From: Bemisia tabaci | Taxonomy: Eukaryota > Arthropoda > Insecta > Hemiptera > Aleyrodidae | Assembly: GCF_918797505.1 (NCBI RefSeq) | Contig: NC_092796.1 | Coordinates: 28,158,098-28,222,097, forward strand | Length of the DNA: 64,000 nucleotides | Direction of reading: 5' to 3' | Shown: piece by piece, positions 11,894-24,725 of the stretch | How the letters are laid out: the number at the start of each line of letters is the position of its first letter | Position numbering within the stretch: position 1 is the stretch's first letter | Notes under the pieces: model-generated | What the model was told of the DNA's origin: nothing | Database searches by the model: none | The model's input: the letters and a program-made list of their open reading frames with translations, nothing else | Translations under genes and position numbers: made by a program

Positions 11894-12391
11894 TACATAT
11901 ATGACTTGAAATTTCTACGGAATATTCTGCTGAAAAAGAGGAAAAATCGAGGAAGTTCTTACGAAATAAAGTTGACTAGTTTGCCAATGAAAAAATTAAT
12001 AATGACAATCTTCAAAAGGAATTCCACAACGTGCAAACTAATGATACGTGGTTTTGCACTTTGGACATAGATGTATGATTCACGATCTGCGCACCTACAC
12101 AGGCCTATCGATTGAATTTTTATTTAAATACCAACAGAAATCAACGTTCCTGCGTAATAATTTCTAAAGATGCCAATGCAAAAGTTTAAAAAAATTCCAT
12201 TTTTGTATTAGAAGTATCTAATCGAGGAAATTTTGGAAGCATTGTTATTTTAAACAACGTTTAACGAGAGCTCACGCTATGAACTTTTCACTTTGTGCAT
12301 TGAATTATTTTTACATTGAGATTTAAGGTTCAGTTTTTCGGTATGCTAAAAGATAGTCAAGTTCGAAAATCACGTATATATACCTAAATGA

Positions 12392-12437
<46 letters not shown>

Positions 12438-12990
12438 ATATACGCTACAGTTATTAAGATAGCTCTGAAAAATCCCTAATTTTGAGCTACCACTGCTTGG
12501 GGACAGCGGAGAGTGGGCTTACATAATCGTAATTTTGAAGGTAATTTTTGGGCACGTCCCAAAATTAATTCCGCACCAGGTGACAGTCCTCACACCCCGA
12601 CTGGCCCACATAACATACTTTTGAAACCCGGCACACAAATGCAATGTGCTCTCCAAGTACAGTAAAGCAAAGCAGAAACCATTCTCTTCCCTGAAACTTT
12701 TCCCCCTTCAAATTGTCCATCAAGAGTAATCACAAAATAAAATTCTCCTCAAAGTTAACGTGTGTATCTGACCTATTTCAATGCGCTTTCCTCGGAAAGT
12801 GCAGACTTTTTTTTTTATTTTCCCCGGACGTGTTTCCTGTTCTCGGGAGAGAACCAGCGAGCTTGAGTACCGAATATTGTTGCTAGATCGTGCTGGAATA
12901 TGAGGACTTCTCCTCGTTTAAAGCCACTTAAAATATCCACGTAAAAATGTCACAACCCCGCAACCTTGGAGCTGGACCGCACCGCGTTAC
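11894..12990. other. Unassigned DNA with a 39-nt poly(A) run
   Basis: Poly(A) at 12397-12435. It could be the tail of an old retroposed sequence, but no body is recognisable. Otherwise nothing seen. Confidence 0.5.
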
Positions 12991-12991
12991 A

Positions 12992-13226
12992 GTGCTGTCG
13001 CGCTAAAAGGGAGAAAGTCGTAAAAACTATCGCACGTCGCAAAATCTCTTCCGATAGAATTCAAATTTCCCACTGAATTTTTCGAGGAATTTTCTGTGCG
13101 TTTAAATGCAATGCATCCGGAAATCTGAAGAAAAAATACTAAAAACTTGTTTTTGTGAGTAGGAGATGTATAGCAGGAGTTGACAGCATTCGAATTCAGA
13201 TACGTCGTTCTTTCTTAGCAAGGTAG
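12992..13226. mobile_element. Family C foldback, diverged copy 3
   Basis: GTGCTGTCGCGCTAAAAGGG start and TACGTCGTTCTTTCTTAGCA end; clearly homologous but with many substitutions. Confidence 0.75.
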
Positions 13227-14102
13227 ACGCGGCGGCGCACAGTAAAACCCTCTATCTTCATTAAAAACTCAGAGGTGTTTAATAGTTGTTTCACTGTTTT
13301 TTTTTTGTTTTTGTTTTTGTTTTTTTTTTTGGGGGGGGGGGGAGGGTCAGATTTCCCATAGTTGTGCATTGGACGTACGCTTAGGGGCCCGCAACACAAT
13401 TGGAGCCTGTACCACAAGTTTTTTCACCCTTCCTCTCTCAATTTAAACTTCTTTTTTTTCGAAGAGAGTATTTTCCCTTATGCCTCAAAAGTAACTTACA
13501 GTTGAGTCTATGAAGGGACCCCCCTCCCTTCTATTCTCACACAATGTGTGCCACAAAACGCCACGAATTGAGTTTGAGAGGGCTTAAACTTCCAATCTTT
13601 TTGGGACAGGCCGCCAGAACCTTCCACCTTCACTAAAGGAATTGACCAGCAAATCCCCCTTCTCAAGGAGTTGAGGTCAAGGGAGGCTCACACCGCACAC
13701 GACCCAAAAATCCTGAATCTGGCTCTAGGTTTTCTCGTTCAATCCGCCGTTTCCCTCACGGAAGAACATAGTTTTATTTTAATGTTGCCAAATTTCCCCT
13801 CGGAAATTGAATTATTACCAGGAGAATCTTGGACATTTCCTCCTGAAAATTTCCATGATTTTCCCTCCGATCTCATACATAAAAATCAGTAAAATTTTGA
13901 ACAAAAATCGCTCTGAAATATTTTTTAAAAAATTAAATTGTTCGAGCCATTTTTGCAACTCTGGATTTGAGTTACGTTCCTTTGTGCGAGAATCGACGAA
14001 TTTCCTATCAGAATCACCCCTTAAAATGCGTAATGTGACGGATTAAACGTCAAAATTGCAATTTATCTAAAAATTAAATATGGAACCTCTCTCTACTGAT
14101 AG
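13227..14102. other. Unassigned DNA
   Basis: T and G homopolymers at 13297-13343. 13743-13930 may be a very decayed family C copy (GTTGCCAAATTTCCCCTCGG). No gene seen. Confidence 0.4.
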
Positions 14103-14104
14103 AG

Positions 14105-14791
14105 CCCTGGTAAAAATTGGCGATAAGAGCTGCGTTTCAAAATACCATAGGAATTCTTATAGCCGGCTAAAGAAGGCTACAGAAAATCATATAGCTGGCT
14201 GTAGAATGCAGAGAAAATCACACGGCCGGGCTATACGAAGCGATAAAAAATTATGCAGCCGGGCTACAGTTCCTATCGCCGGGCTTTACACTTTATCGCC
14301 TGGCTGTTGCTTTTTCGCCATCGATTATAAAAGGCTATAAGAAATTGTGTAGAAATTCGTGTGCTTTGGAAATCATTAAGTCTGATACGGAACCACCTTA
14401 ATATTTACAAAACACACATTATATTTTCCTTTAATACATTTTTTTTTCATCAATTAAAATGAGAATAATCCATACAGGATGTGCAAACATTTCAAAATCA
14501 TGAGTTGAATAACGCTGACTCCGCCAGATTAAATATTAGAGCCTAACACAAAGCGGAGCGGCGACGCACTGGCGCCTACAAACCTAACAGGGATACTTCA
14601 CGCATTGCGCAACGCGTGAAGTATCGCTGTTAGGTTTGTAGGCGCCGATGCGCGTATCGTGCTGACTGCCCGCCTGCCGCGCCGCAGCGTGCCACGGCAC
14701 TTGAAGCAACTATTTCACACCAGAGGTATTGCACAGTATCATAGAGTATGGTATTTTTGAACACAGGTTCTACTGCCAATTTTTACCAGGG
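14105..14791. mobile_element. Family B transposon with CCCTGG ends, copy 2
   Basis: CCCTGGTAAAAATTGGCGAT to ACTGCCAATTTTTACCAGGG, flanked by AG on both sides (2-bp duplication). The interior holds CCGGCTATAG motifs and a 76-nt hairpin at 14571-14646. 687 bp, non-coding. Confidence 0.9.
14571..14646 (+). repeat. Conserved long hairpin, copy 1
   Basis: GGCGCCTACAAACCTAACAG pairs with CTGTTAGGTTTGTAGGCGCC around an ATTGCGCAA-type loop, with one internal mismatch. Homologues at 20741 and 28982. Confidence 0.9.
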
Positions 14792-15044
14792 AGAACAAAA
14801 TTGCTAAATTGTTAGCACAGATGTCCGACATGTTTGAAATGTAAATTTTACAATAGTGGAAAGCTAATTTAAGCACGGGGTGGTTACATTTTACGTATTC
14901 AACGACTTGTGTAGTGATTTAAGCTCCTGTACCATTTCCTTACCTTTTTTTCATTGTGAAATCTACATTGAGGCATGTCGGACGCTTTTCTTAACTACAA
15001 AATTACTAAATCAGCAAGTGATTTTTTTCCGTTTGGCTCCACCG

Positions 15045-15289
15045 TGCGGCGCACAGTGAATCGAGTCAATTAGAGCGGTCGGACATGAAATTTTTGACTA
15101 AAAATGCAAATTTTGGTGTTTATTTCGTCACATTTTACAATTCAAGGGGTGCTTTAAGAAGAAAAAATTACAAGAAAACCAATGGAACCACCTTCAGGGC
15201 CTCAAAGTTTTGTATAAACAGAGTTATAAGCGTTTAAAGTTTCCAAATTTTGTCCGACCTCTCCTATTGACTCGATCCACTGTGCGGCG
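15045..15289. mobile_element. Family D foldback, copy 2
   Basis: TGCGGCGCACAGTGAATCGA and TCGATCCACTGTGCGGCG ends, with GTCGGACATGAAATTTTTGA and TTTGTCCGACCTCTCC inside. Confidence 0.9.
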
Positions 15290-15706
15290 ATCGTCTCGGC
15301 CATCGCTCGAGACAGCAGGTCTAATGACGACCTCGGACAAGTTCCGGCGATAAAACATCCACGCCAAACTCACGACAGTCACCTCTTTCCCCTGCATGGC
15401 GACGAGTGTAGGTTCTTCCTCTTTCTTTTCTTTCGAGCACCGAACATGCCCTTCCGGGACCCATCTCCGCATGCTAATCCCACCGCAAAAGGCTGCTATC
15501 TGCTTAAGGTCCACACCGGAAGTAAGCAAACATCCAGATATCGAATAAACTTTGATGATAGACGCTATAGATTCATTCAGTGGCTACGTCATGGTTCAAA
15601 CGTAAACAAACACATAACCTCGTTTCTTTCTTGTTTTATTGTTCCAGGTTTAATGGCTTTTACCCCTTCTTAGGGGTCTACAGCCAACTATAGACAGTAT
15701 TCTATT
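15290..15706. other. Unassigned DNA
   Basis: No gene or repeat family recognised. Confidence 0.5.
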
Positions 15707-15966
15707 CTGCCGTGCTAAGGAAGAACGCCGCATGAACATTCGAGAGTTGCCAAATTTTATTCAATAAAATGTTTATTTTTGAGGAAGCCTAGGTTACGAA
15801 TATTTTTCATTTAAATTTTCAGAACCTTTGGGTGAAACTGCGAACAAACTTACCTGAAAAATTGGGAGGAAAATATTCATAAGTTTATCAGGCAATTCTC
15901 GTTTTATCAAAGGAAATTTGGCAACGCTTGAAGGTTCATACGGCGATCTTCCTTAGCACGGCAGTA
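15707..15966. mobile_element. Family C foldback, copy 4
   Basis: Good copy: CTGCCGTGCTAAGGAAGAAC start, CTTCCTTAGCACGGCAG end. Confidence 0.93.
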
Positions 15967-16084
15967 TTATCAGTAGACATCATGGGGATTTTAGCACATC
16001 CATACTCCGGCTTTCAAATTTCCAGGGATTAAAGTTGAGTAGAATCTGTTTCTGCAGATCCACTCGTCAGTTCCGTGAAAATTT

Positions 16085-16170
16085 GTCACCACCACCGCCG
16101 GGATTCGAACCCGGGACCTATTGGTGTAGAGTCAGACGCGCTGACCGCTAAGCCAACCTGGTCTGGCCCT
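16085..16170 (-). repeat. tRNA-derived SINE head
   Basis: On the minus strand TGGCTTAGCGGTCAGCG is an A-box-like and GGTTCGAATCC a perfect B-box; the T stem CCGGG/CCCGG pairs. The anticodon stem cannot form and the acceptor is only half paired, so this is not a functional tRNA. Confidence 0.7.
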
Positions 16171-18085
16171 TTCTGTACAATGGTAGTAAGATGCATCCAA
16201 GTGTTTCTTACAATCGTAAGTTCTCGTTCGTTTTGGAAATCTCCAATGACGGCTCCGTGTGCGTGAAAAATTTGGTAGCCCTGTCCTGTCTCACGCCGGT
16301 TATGAGGTACGGAATTTCAGAAATTTTGTTATATTTTGAAGTCTATGGGGACGACGCGCAGTTATTCCCTGATATCTCGGAATGACTAAAATGGAGTTAG
16401 GTACCTTTTGCCTCTGGGAAACGGATAAATAATTTAGAACCTTGCCTAGGTTTTAGACGTGAGAAGTAGAGCATCTCTTCTTACTGTGAGACTAATCTCA
16501 TTTCCGTTTCATCGTTGAGTACTTGTTTGTCTCTCTGTCACGTGAGACCTTTGCGATTCTAAATCCTCAGTGGACAGTGTGTTTTGAACGCAGTAGGCAT
16601 CTCATCTCCATCAGCATTTTTTCGCCGCCGAGCTATCCTTTGCAGCCAACTTGAGGGTTTGTAACTTCCGGCTCTTTGAATCTTTCATTCTGAGAACGCT
16701 CCTTATATGAGAAGATTATACATTTAAATACTACTCTGATAAGGCACACGGGAGCATTTGAAGAAAGGTCAACTGGGACCCGTCCAAAACAGCTTAAGAT
16801 TTGTGGTCTTGACTAAAACAGATTATGGAAGTGGAGAGACATTTTGCGATGACCAGAAAAAAATATTTCAACCGGTATACTATTTGTTTCGGGAAGAAAT
16901 TCATTATCTTTGTGCGCCTTAAATATATATTTTTCTGCAAAATTTGGCATAACAAATATTGATGCGATCTTGCATTTTGTAAAAGTTATGTATCGGTGGA
17001 TTGAGCGTTCATATTCTTCGTAAATAACCCTACTCCTACCTCATATCAGCATCACTACACTCTTATCTCGCAAAGAAGGCTCCTGCTAACATTCTGGAGA
17101 GCGAATAGTTTTGATGTGTGCTTGTCGTGTGGTATTCTCTCCTCTGAAGGCACGTGATGTGGCACGGTGCTCTATAAGACTCGACCAAGCCGGATGTTTA
17201 CAACCGCACAGAACATCCTTCGTTGATTCTAATTTTGGGACACTGCCTCGGTATCTATCTACCGTTTCCCTAAATATTTCGTCTACATAAAGTTATTATT
17301 TTTCCTCCTTCCTTAACCTTTCCATTGCCGTTTTAAATTTCTTCTAGTTTGTTTCATGAGAACTCATGCCCATTTTTGGCACGGGATTGCTTCATCGTGT
17401 TCACAGTTTGAATCACAAATTTACTTTCTATTTTATTTTATTCGATAATTAATTATCTTATTCCGTAAATTTTAAAGTCTAGAAACTAAGATGTAAAGAA
17501 CCTAACCCGTCGTAAATTTTATTGAGCGGCGCAGGTGTGAAAACCCTCCACTTTCGTTTCCAAGAGGAAAATTTCTGTTTTAAATGAGCATCAATTGGAG
17601 AAAATTACGGACAAAATTAGGTTTTTATGAGTGTGGAAAAAATTTAAAACCAAGCATTGAAAATTAAAGCGCACAATTCGCCGTCGCGTTGTCTGTTTGT
17701 TTTGGGGGGTCATTTCATCAGGCAGGTATGCAGAGAATTTCTCCGAAGAGGAATTTAGATCGAGCGGTGATTGCTGGATTTGTTTGATTGTGTTTAGAAC
17801 ACCTAGGATCGATGCATGACTATTTTACGACGCCAAATATCGACCAAGGCCTTTTTATACACGAACTATAAAAACACAATATGTAGGGCAATGGTTGTCT
17901 AATTTGCGCCGGAATGGTTTATTTTCAGTAGCGCGAGGGAGAGGAATCCAAGGGGCCTGACACCTTTCAGTATCGGAAAATCATTTTTCGCGATTTTCAC
18001 TACATTTTTCCTTAGCCCTCTTCAATAAGAAAGTTTTGACCGCAAACTCCCTTTCATGAAAATTAATCTACCTTTGATCTCATAA
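16171..18085. other. Unassigned DNA
   Basis: About 1.9 kb without a recognisable gene or repeat family. Confidence 0.5.
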
Positions 18086-18227
18086 ATGGACTACATTTTG
18101 CAATTTGGAACTATAAATTCTAGCCCGGGTTAAAAACAACGTATGTGCCATTAGTTTCCCTATGCACTTAAGTGTTTTTCCAGAAGTGTCAGAATTTATA
18201 GTTCTAAATTGCAAAATGCAGTCCAAA
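18086..18227. mobile_element. Family H inverted-repeat element, copy 1
   Basis: TTTTGCAATTTGGAACTATA left, TATAGTTCTAAATTGCAAAA right. Same order as copy 2 at 60067. Confidence 0.8.
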
Positions 18228-18350
18228 TGATCCACCTGGGGCAAACAGAAGAAATGCATTACTATCAATGACAATTATGGAGGAAAATGGGAAAAAAACT
18301 TTTTGTAGGCTAAAGTGATGGACAACTTCTTTTACGGCCATTTTACACTA

Positions 18351-18605
18351 TACTGCCGTGCTATGGAAGAACGCCGTATGAGCTTTTAGGCTTTGCAAAA
18401 TTTGCTTTTTTAAAATACAGATTATTAGGAGAGTTGTGAATATTCTTCTGCCAATTTTTTAGACAGCATTGTTCGCTTTTTAATCTTAAACATCTGAAAA
18501 TTTCAAGGAAAAATATGCGTGACTTCCCTCCAAAAGAACCATTACATCCGATAAAATTTGGCAACTCTCGAACGTTCATACGGCGTTTTTCCTTGGCATG
18601 GCAGT
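18351..18605. mobile_element. Family C foldback, copy 5
   Basis: TACTGCCGTGCTATGGAAGA start, GTTTTTCCTTGGCATGGCAG end. Confidence 0.92.
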
Positions 18606-19328
18606 GTCCACCATCGTGATCACTGAACGAGAAGACTAGACGTCTAATTGAATTTTATTCTTTTTTGGTCAGCTGTAAGAGTCAACTAAAATGTCATTCC
18701 AGCGACTTATCTGACAATGTGGGAAAAGTCGACATTTTATGATAAAATAAGCGTTGGTAATTGATATGGCACTATGTGTTCTTCTGCTGGAGATTATGTG
18801 TCGTTCTTCAAGAAAGTGCGCTGTGCTATCCAAGTCCGAGAAGTCGAATCTGTAGCGTCTCAGCTTGTCCGACATAGACGTAATGAAGTGTGATTTCATC
18901 TCCGGGGACTTCGCAGCTACGGTTGCCACATGTCTCAAAGTACAACCAGATTTTGACTTTGACGAATGTGACACGCTAAGGATTTCGTTTCACTCGGCTA
19001 CCGTGCCCTCCACGCTATTATTAAATAATGGCACGAGCTTCGCTTGTCTGTTTTTCTTTTTGAAGTCCTACAAGTGGCAACCAACTTAAGAAAAACGTGT
19101 TACGACAAAGTGTCTCAGAATCCTGTCACAGCCTTCTTCCATCCGTTTTTGTTATTTTATTACGATCAATCGACGTGGTTCTTCCCTTCCTCTGTCCTGC
19201 CCTCTTTTTTAAAGGAATATAACCAAGCAAGCAAATCATTCGATATTCCCCACGCCCACATCGCAACCTCATGTTTTGAACTGTAATGAAAACATAAATT
19301 ACATTTTTTTCCCGTAGGTACCACAATG
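18606..19328. other. Unassigned DNA
   Basis: Overlapping open frames of 60-100 codons on both strands, none recognisable. Confidence 0.45.
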
Positions 19329-19582
19329 CTGCCGTGGTAAAGAAAAACGCCGTATAAACATTCGAGAGTTGCCAAATTTCCTACGATAAGATGTTCATTT
19401 TTGAGGAAAGTTATGAATATTCTTCCTTGAAATTTTCAGGAACTTTAGGTGAAATTGCGAGCAAAAGCGTATGACAAAGTGGAAAGGAAATATTCATAAG
19501 TTTACCTAGGAAATTCGTGTTTTATCAAAGGAAATTTGGCAACGCTTGAAGGTTCATACGGCGTTCTTCCTTAGCACGGTAG
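19329..19582. mobile_element. Family C foldback, copy 6
   Basis: CTGCCGTGGTAAAGAAAAAC start, GGCGTTCTTCCTTAGCACGG end. Confidence 0.92.
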
Positions 19583-19863
19583 AATGAGTCGTAGAACACG
19601 AATAGATCGATGACTAAAGTGCGAATCCACTTATTTCATTACGGTGTTGCAACATTTTCGCTCGCTATTTTATGTTTTCGAGGAAAATCAAGTCAACTTC
19701 AAAGCTTGAAAATTTTGGAAAATAATTCTGCTAACGGAGAACGAAAATCACGGGAGATTTCAAGAAATAACGTTGAATCGTTTTCCAAGGAAACAATAAA
19801 GTGTGATAGAAAGTCTACAATGTTGCAAACAGTGGCGTGGCGTGCTTTGCGATAAATCGATTG

Positions 19864-21413
19864 GGTTTCAGGACATTTTGTCAACGATTTTTTGTCCGCT
19901 CACCTTTTATGTCCAGCAGTTTACGCCCACATGTAAAATAAGCAACAGGGGCTTGGTCCAAGCGTTATATTTTAGTCGGTATGTAAAATTATATTGACAA
20001 TATGGAAATGAGAAATTGAGAGAGAAAGAGGTGTTGTTATGGTTGCTCATTTTCTAAATGAAATATCTCCTTTTAACTTTCTCCTTTTGAATCATCTTTT
20101 TAAATTGTCATTGGTAAATATTTGGTTTTATTTCCATCCTTAAAATATTCGATGTACAATATACCTTATATATGTATAGGTACTTTTTTTTATTTTTTAA
20201 TTTTTTCTTTACGAAATCATTACTTCATTTTGAAAACATTTATATTTTTAAAACGTGGCAAATATTTGTAAAACTTTTTCCGAGCGACATTAATCTCAAT
20301 GAGCCGCAGTTGTGCCGACAGAAACTGCAAAAATGAATAAAAGAGGAAAAAAAACAAGAAGCACGCAATCTTTGGTTTTAACCCTTTTGTACATCGATCT
20401 TTTAGAGTCAATACGTCAAATTTTGAGCGTTTGGTTGCGCATACACCTCGCTGCAGCACAATAAAAGCACAAAATGTAAAAGAAAAAATTAAAGTGCTTT
20501 GGAAATCATTGAATTTGACACGGAACCACCAATATTCAAAAAGCACACATTGCATTATTATTTTCCTTTGATAAATTGATACATATTTTTTCCCCATCCA
20601 TTTAAATGAGAATAATCAATGCAGAGTGTGCAAACATTTCAAAATCATGAGTTAATGACGCAACGCTGACTATGCGAGTATAAATAGGTATTAAAGCCTA
20701 ACAGAGCGGAGTGGCGTGCTGCCAGCGCGAGAGGCTCACTGGCGCCTACAAACCTAAGTGGATACTTCACGCATTGCACAATGCTTGAAGTATCCACTTA
20801 GGTTTGTAGGCGCCAATGCGCGTTTCGCGCTGGCCGCCGTACGGCGGCGCCTGAAGCAACTATTTCACAACAGTGGTGTTGCACAGTATTATACGAAATT
20901 GGACGTATTAAGAATGACAGGCATCCTTTAAAAGTACAGATCTTTCCTCGCAAAATAAATCAAGATACTTATCGTACACAGGAAAAATCTAAGAGCCTTT
21001 AGCTGAGGCAAGTATAGAGGTTTATCCGGTTCAGGTATAACGAGGTGGGAATTTCTTGAAAGATCATTAAGTCCTGTTACACCAAAGAGGTGTAGAGAGT
21101 TTTAGTGAATTTTGTCTCATTGAATTGACACTCCCCCATTTTTACCAAAACTCTCAACTATATATTATTCTCCGTTGGACCAAACAGACAAAACAAAAAA
21201 ACAAGCGAACCCTCATTCTTCCAAGACATTCTACATTTTCATCCGAAAACGTCGGGAGCAATGGTCATTTGTATTTACATGTGGGCCAATTAACTTTGGG
21301 TCTCAACTGGCACGTGGACCAAAACTATACCGTGCCGAAAAAACGCGTGGACGTAAATTACTGGAAAAAACAGGTGCGCTGACAAAAAATCGTTGACGAA
21401 ATGTCCTATAACC
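19864..21413. mobile_element. 1,550-bp TIR transposon with 8-bp target duplication
   Basis: Ends GGTTTCAGGACATTTTGTCA and the complement of GGTTATAGGACATTTCGTCA, pairing for ~40 bp (through CGATTTTTTGTC.GC.CACC). Flanked on both sides by ATCGATTG. 8-bp duplications fit the hAT or P superfamilies. No transposase is visible, so it is non-autonomous; it contains a family B-type inner segment with the hairpin at 20741. Confidence 0.93.
20741..20814 (+). repeat. Conserved long hairpin, copy 2
   Basis: GGCGCCTACAAACCTAAGTG pairs with CACTTAGGTTTGTAGGCGCC. The stem change AAGTGG/CCACTT is matched on both sides relative to copies 1 and 3. Confidence 0.9.
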
Positions 21414-21551
21414 ATCGATTGATCGGCCATTTAAATCTATGGAAAAGGATCCATAAACAGGGTGTTCGCGGCGGACACCTTAATAATCGATTCTTTACCA
21501 CAGCTCCAAATGAGGAAATATCGATAGATCGCAAAGCACGCCACGCCACTG

Positions 21552-22556
21552 GTTGCACACGGAGATACGTGGTTTCGCACTATGGCAATCGAGATGAATC
21601 TTCCTGATGCTGTTTTTAACGTCGAATCCGTTACTACGTGGTTTCAAAGTTTGATACAATTCAGTAGCTTGTTTCTAGTAGTCGTGCAAAACCATCTCTA
21701 TTGTGCCGTTGTATTCGACAAACTTGATTGATCCAGTGTCAAGCATTGCAATTTTATCCCAATGCAGTCTACGTTAAGTGTGTCCAGCTTGGGACAGACG
21801 TGACTAACTACTGACGACTACAGATGTGACGGGCAACTATTTAGGAGTGAGAACTTGGAGGGGCGACCAAACACAAAACTCCTTCAATGTTGCGCATAGG
21901 CAACACAGGCCGCCACCGACCACGAATAGTTGCATCCAGCCCCTGCAATTAACAGACGTCCGTCGCGTCGCGTTGTCGATTGAAACACTTGAGACAGTCA
22001 TATCGACTGAAAATAGCACGCCTCGTCTTAATGATTCAAATCAGCTTAACCACATCCAATGCTACCTAACTTCCTTTCATATTAAACATAATTAATGAGT
22101 CCTAGTTTTCTACCAAAACTTGCCGATATTTTTACTTGAAATTTCGTGAGTATTTTCTTCCCAATCTCAGAGAAATGCATGGCAAATTTCAAAAGGATTG
22201 CATTTTGCAAAAGGGAACCAAGAGCATTGCAATGTTGCTTGTATTGTGCAACTTCTTTTGTCTTGGAGGAAAAACCTGATCATATGTAAATATTTTCTAT
22301 TTTACACGCAAGAAACTGTAAATTTAAGAAAAAAAAGTCCTATGTAAATTCCATATATTTGCATGATTACAGTAGTTTTATTGCTAAGGGTGGAGCTGCA
22401 TGCTGCACAGTCTTAGCAACATGGCAATGCTCCTGGTATTCCTTTTTGTAAAATGCAATGCAATTGGCATCATGTTTTCCGCTCTCGTCGAGGACATCAA
22501 TCATAAGAAGACATTAGACAGCGTGAAATGCAGTTAGGCTGAATCTGCTGGCCAAT
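21552..22556. other. Unassigned DNA
   Basis: No gene or defined repeat recognised. Confidence 0.45.
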
Positions 22557-22800
22557 TATTGAAATTGATAGACAAAGCTATAGACAAAGAGGAAAAAATG
22601 GGTGTGGAGGGATCCTATCGATGGAAGCATAGTGGTTGCAATGGAAAAGGAGGTAGGTAATAGACTAACTAACGGCAACCCACGAGAGACCCCATAGTTA
22701 GTCCATCATTTCTCTCCCTTAGTCCTATAGGAGCCATCCATTTCAACCAATAGGATCGCTCTATACTCCTTATATCCTCTTTGTCTATTGCTATCTATAT
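22557..22800. mobile_element. Family F inverted-repeat element, copy 1
   Basis: GAAATTGATAGACAAAGCTA TAGACAAAGAGG left; TATCCTCTTTGTCTATTGC right. Contains AGACTAACTAACGGCAACCC. Confidence 0.8.
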
Positions 22801-23045
22801 ATGCTTTAAAGCGATCGACAAGGAAGACAAAAAGGATATGGAGGGATCATATTGGTGGAAGCAGGTGGTTGCAATGGACAAAGGAGGTAGATAAAAGACT
22901 AACAGACTGCAACCCACGAGAGACTCTACAGTTAGTCCATCATTCTCTCCCGTTGTCTGTTGGAGCCACCCATGTCGACCAATATGATCACTCCATACTC
23001 TCTATGTCTATCGGTTTGTTTATCGATTCCAATAATCAGCCCGCT
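22801..23045. mobile_element. Family F inverted-repeat element, copy 2
   Basis: Directly adjoins copy 1 in the same orientation. Right end TTTATCGATTCCAATAATCA GCCCGCTGG. Confidence 0.8.
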
Positions 23046-24194
23046 GGCTAAATTCGCCCAACTTTCGTGAACCGTTGCCGGGATGAAGAATCCTGCCTAA
23101 AACTGAGGAGTCATTGGCTCACGTGATCTATGTCACCGATCAACTGGCATGTCACCGGAATTACTTGTCGATGGAAATTTGACTGGAGGAAGGACGGCCG
23201 AGCGCCTTGAGTCAAGTGCGCCCACTCCCGTAAAAGGCAACTCAGGAGACAAAAGCTCCTCTTGGCTGAGAGAGAGAGAAAAAAAAGCGTCAAATAAAAG
23301 CATGACCTTCTTAAATGAGTTTTTAATTACATTCCAATGCGATATGTGACGGAAAGCAGATTCTCAGATTGAATTATTGTTCCGTCAATTTTAATTTATG
23401 ATCGAACAATTAGTTTATTCCTCATTTTGATGTGTCTTCGCGTCCGCGCTGTCGGATTCAGCGTACATCTGCCGAAGGCAAATAGTCGAATCAGGCACTT
23501 TGTCAAATGCCTAGGCAAATAGTCAAATATTCTTACTTAGATTGAAATTTTGATTTTTTTACCCTAATAGACAAAATAATTCTTTGCTCCTGTATGAAAG
23601 AATTCTTTGTAAAAATATGCAGAATACAATAGTATTTTAAACGATTTTCAGATCCTGAATGCACATTTCTCATGAAATTTTCAGCACGTCATAAAACATA
23701 GAATTTTTAAAGTTTTAACATTTAAATGTACCAAAGGCAAGGAATAAGGAAGGAACAAGGAGAGTTTGCGGATTTGAAGAGTTATTCTTCCCAAATTATT
23801 TACATAATAAAATTTATATCTAAAGTTTATAGATATCACTCTAAATATAAAATATATGTGCATCTATGCACAGATCTATGAGTGCGTGTGAGTATCTGTG
23901 CAGAGCATCTATGAGTGTCCGTATGCAGGTAGGTGCTCTCGCGGATGAGACAGAAATAGGATTCCTTACCGCGACATGAAGTCAAAGTACCTTTTACCCC
24001 TTCACAAAGCAGCTCATGCAGCCCGCTCGGTTCGTCGACCATGCACCTTAGCGCATTACAGGGAAAGGTTGTCTAGTTCAGTCGAATGACTCATGCATAA
24101 GTGTGCGGTGACCATAAGTGCATTGATGTTCTTGGACCCGTGCACCGTGATCGTTGCCATGGCGACCTTCGCAGACGTTCAAGTTCATCCAATA
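23046..24194. other. Unassigned DNA
   Basis: No supported feature. Confidence 0.45.
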
Positions 24195-24452
24195 TACTGC
24201 CGCGCTAAGGAAAAACGCCGTATGGACATTTCAATATTGCCAAACATCCCCTCGGAGAATATTAGTTTTTGAAGGAAGTTTTGAATATTTTTCCTCGAAA
24301 TTTTCAAACTTTTTGGATAGAATTCCCAACGAAATCCTCCGAAAATCGGAGGAGAAATATTCACAAAATTTCCTGAAAATTCGTTGTTTTTCGAAGGAAA
24401 TTAGGCAACGCCTGAGGGCTCGTGCGGCGTTTTTCCTTAGCACCGCAGTATA
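24195..24452. mobile_element. Family C foldback, copy 7
   Basis: TATACTGCCGCGCTAAGG start and CCTTAGCACCGCAGTATA end. The TATA at both edges may include a TA duplication. Confidence 0.92.
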
Positions 24453-24573
24453 GGAGGTCTCATCTTATTGAACTGAGCTTCAGCGTATTCTGTAATTGCT
24501 GATGAATAGCACTGCCGAACTCGAGTACACAACGGATCAACCGTCTGAATGATCCGCGGTCATTCATCATTAG

Positions 24574-24725
24574 CAGTGGCGTGGCGTGCTTTGCGATATA
24601 TCGATTGATCCACCATTTAAACCTGCGGTAAAGAATCGATTGTTAGGGTGTTCCCTAATAATCGATTCTTTACCACAGCTCAAATGGGGAAATATCGATA
24701 ATCGTTCACTCACGCCACGCCACTG
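24574..24725. mobile_element. Family A hAT-like MITE, copy 6
   Basis: 152 bp. 8-bp flanks ATCATTAG and ATCATCAG (7 of 8). The central hairpin is shortened to GGTGTTCCC. Confidence 0.94.

Larger units (their letters stand above)
19830..21551. mobile_element. Family A hAT-like MITE, copy 5, split by a second element
   Basis: Left part 19830-19863, right part 21414-21551. Rejoining the two parts around the shared ATCGATTG gives a normal family A element. Outer flanks GTTGCAAA and GTTGCACA (7 of 8 identical) are its own target duplication. Confidence 0.92.

Noticed and set aside
16085..16170. tRNA gene on the minus strand
   Set aside because: The B box and T arm are good, but no anticodon stem forms and the acceptor is only half paired. 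A SINE head explains it better.
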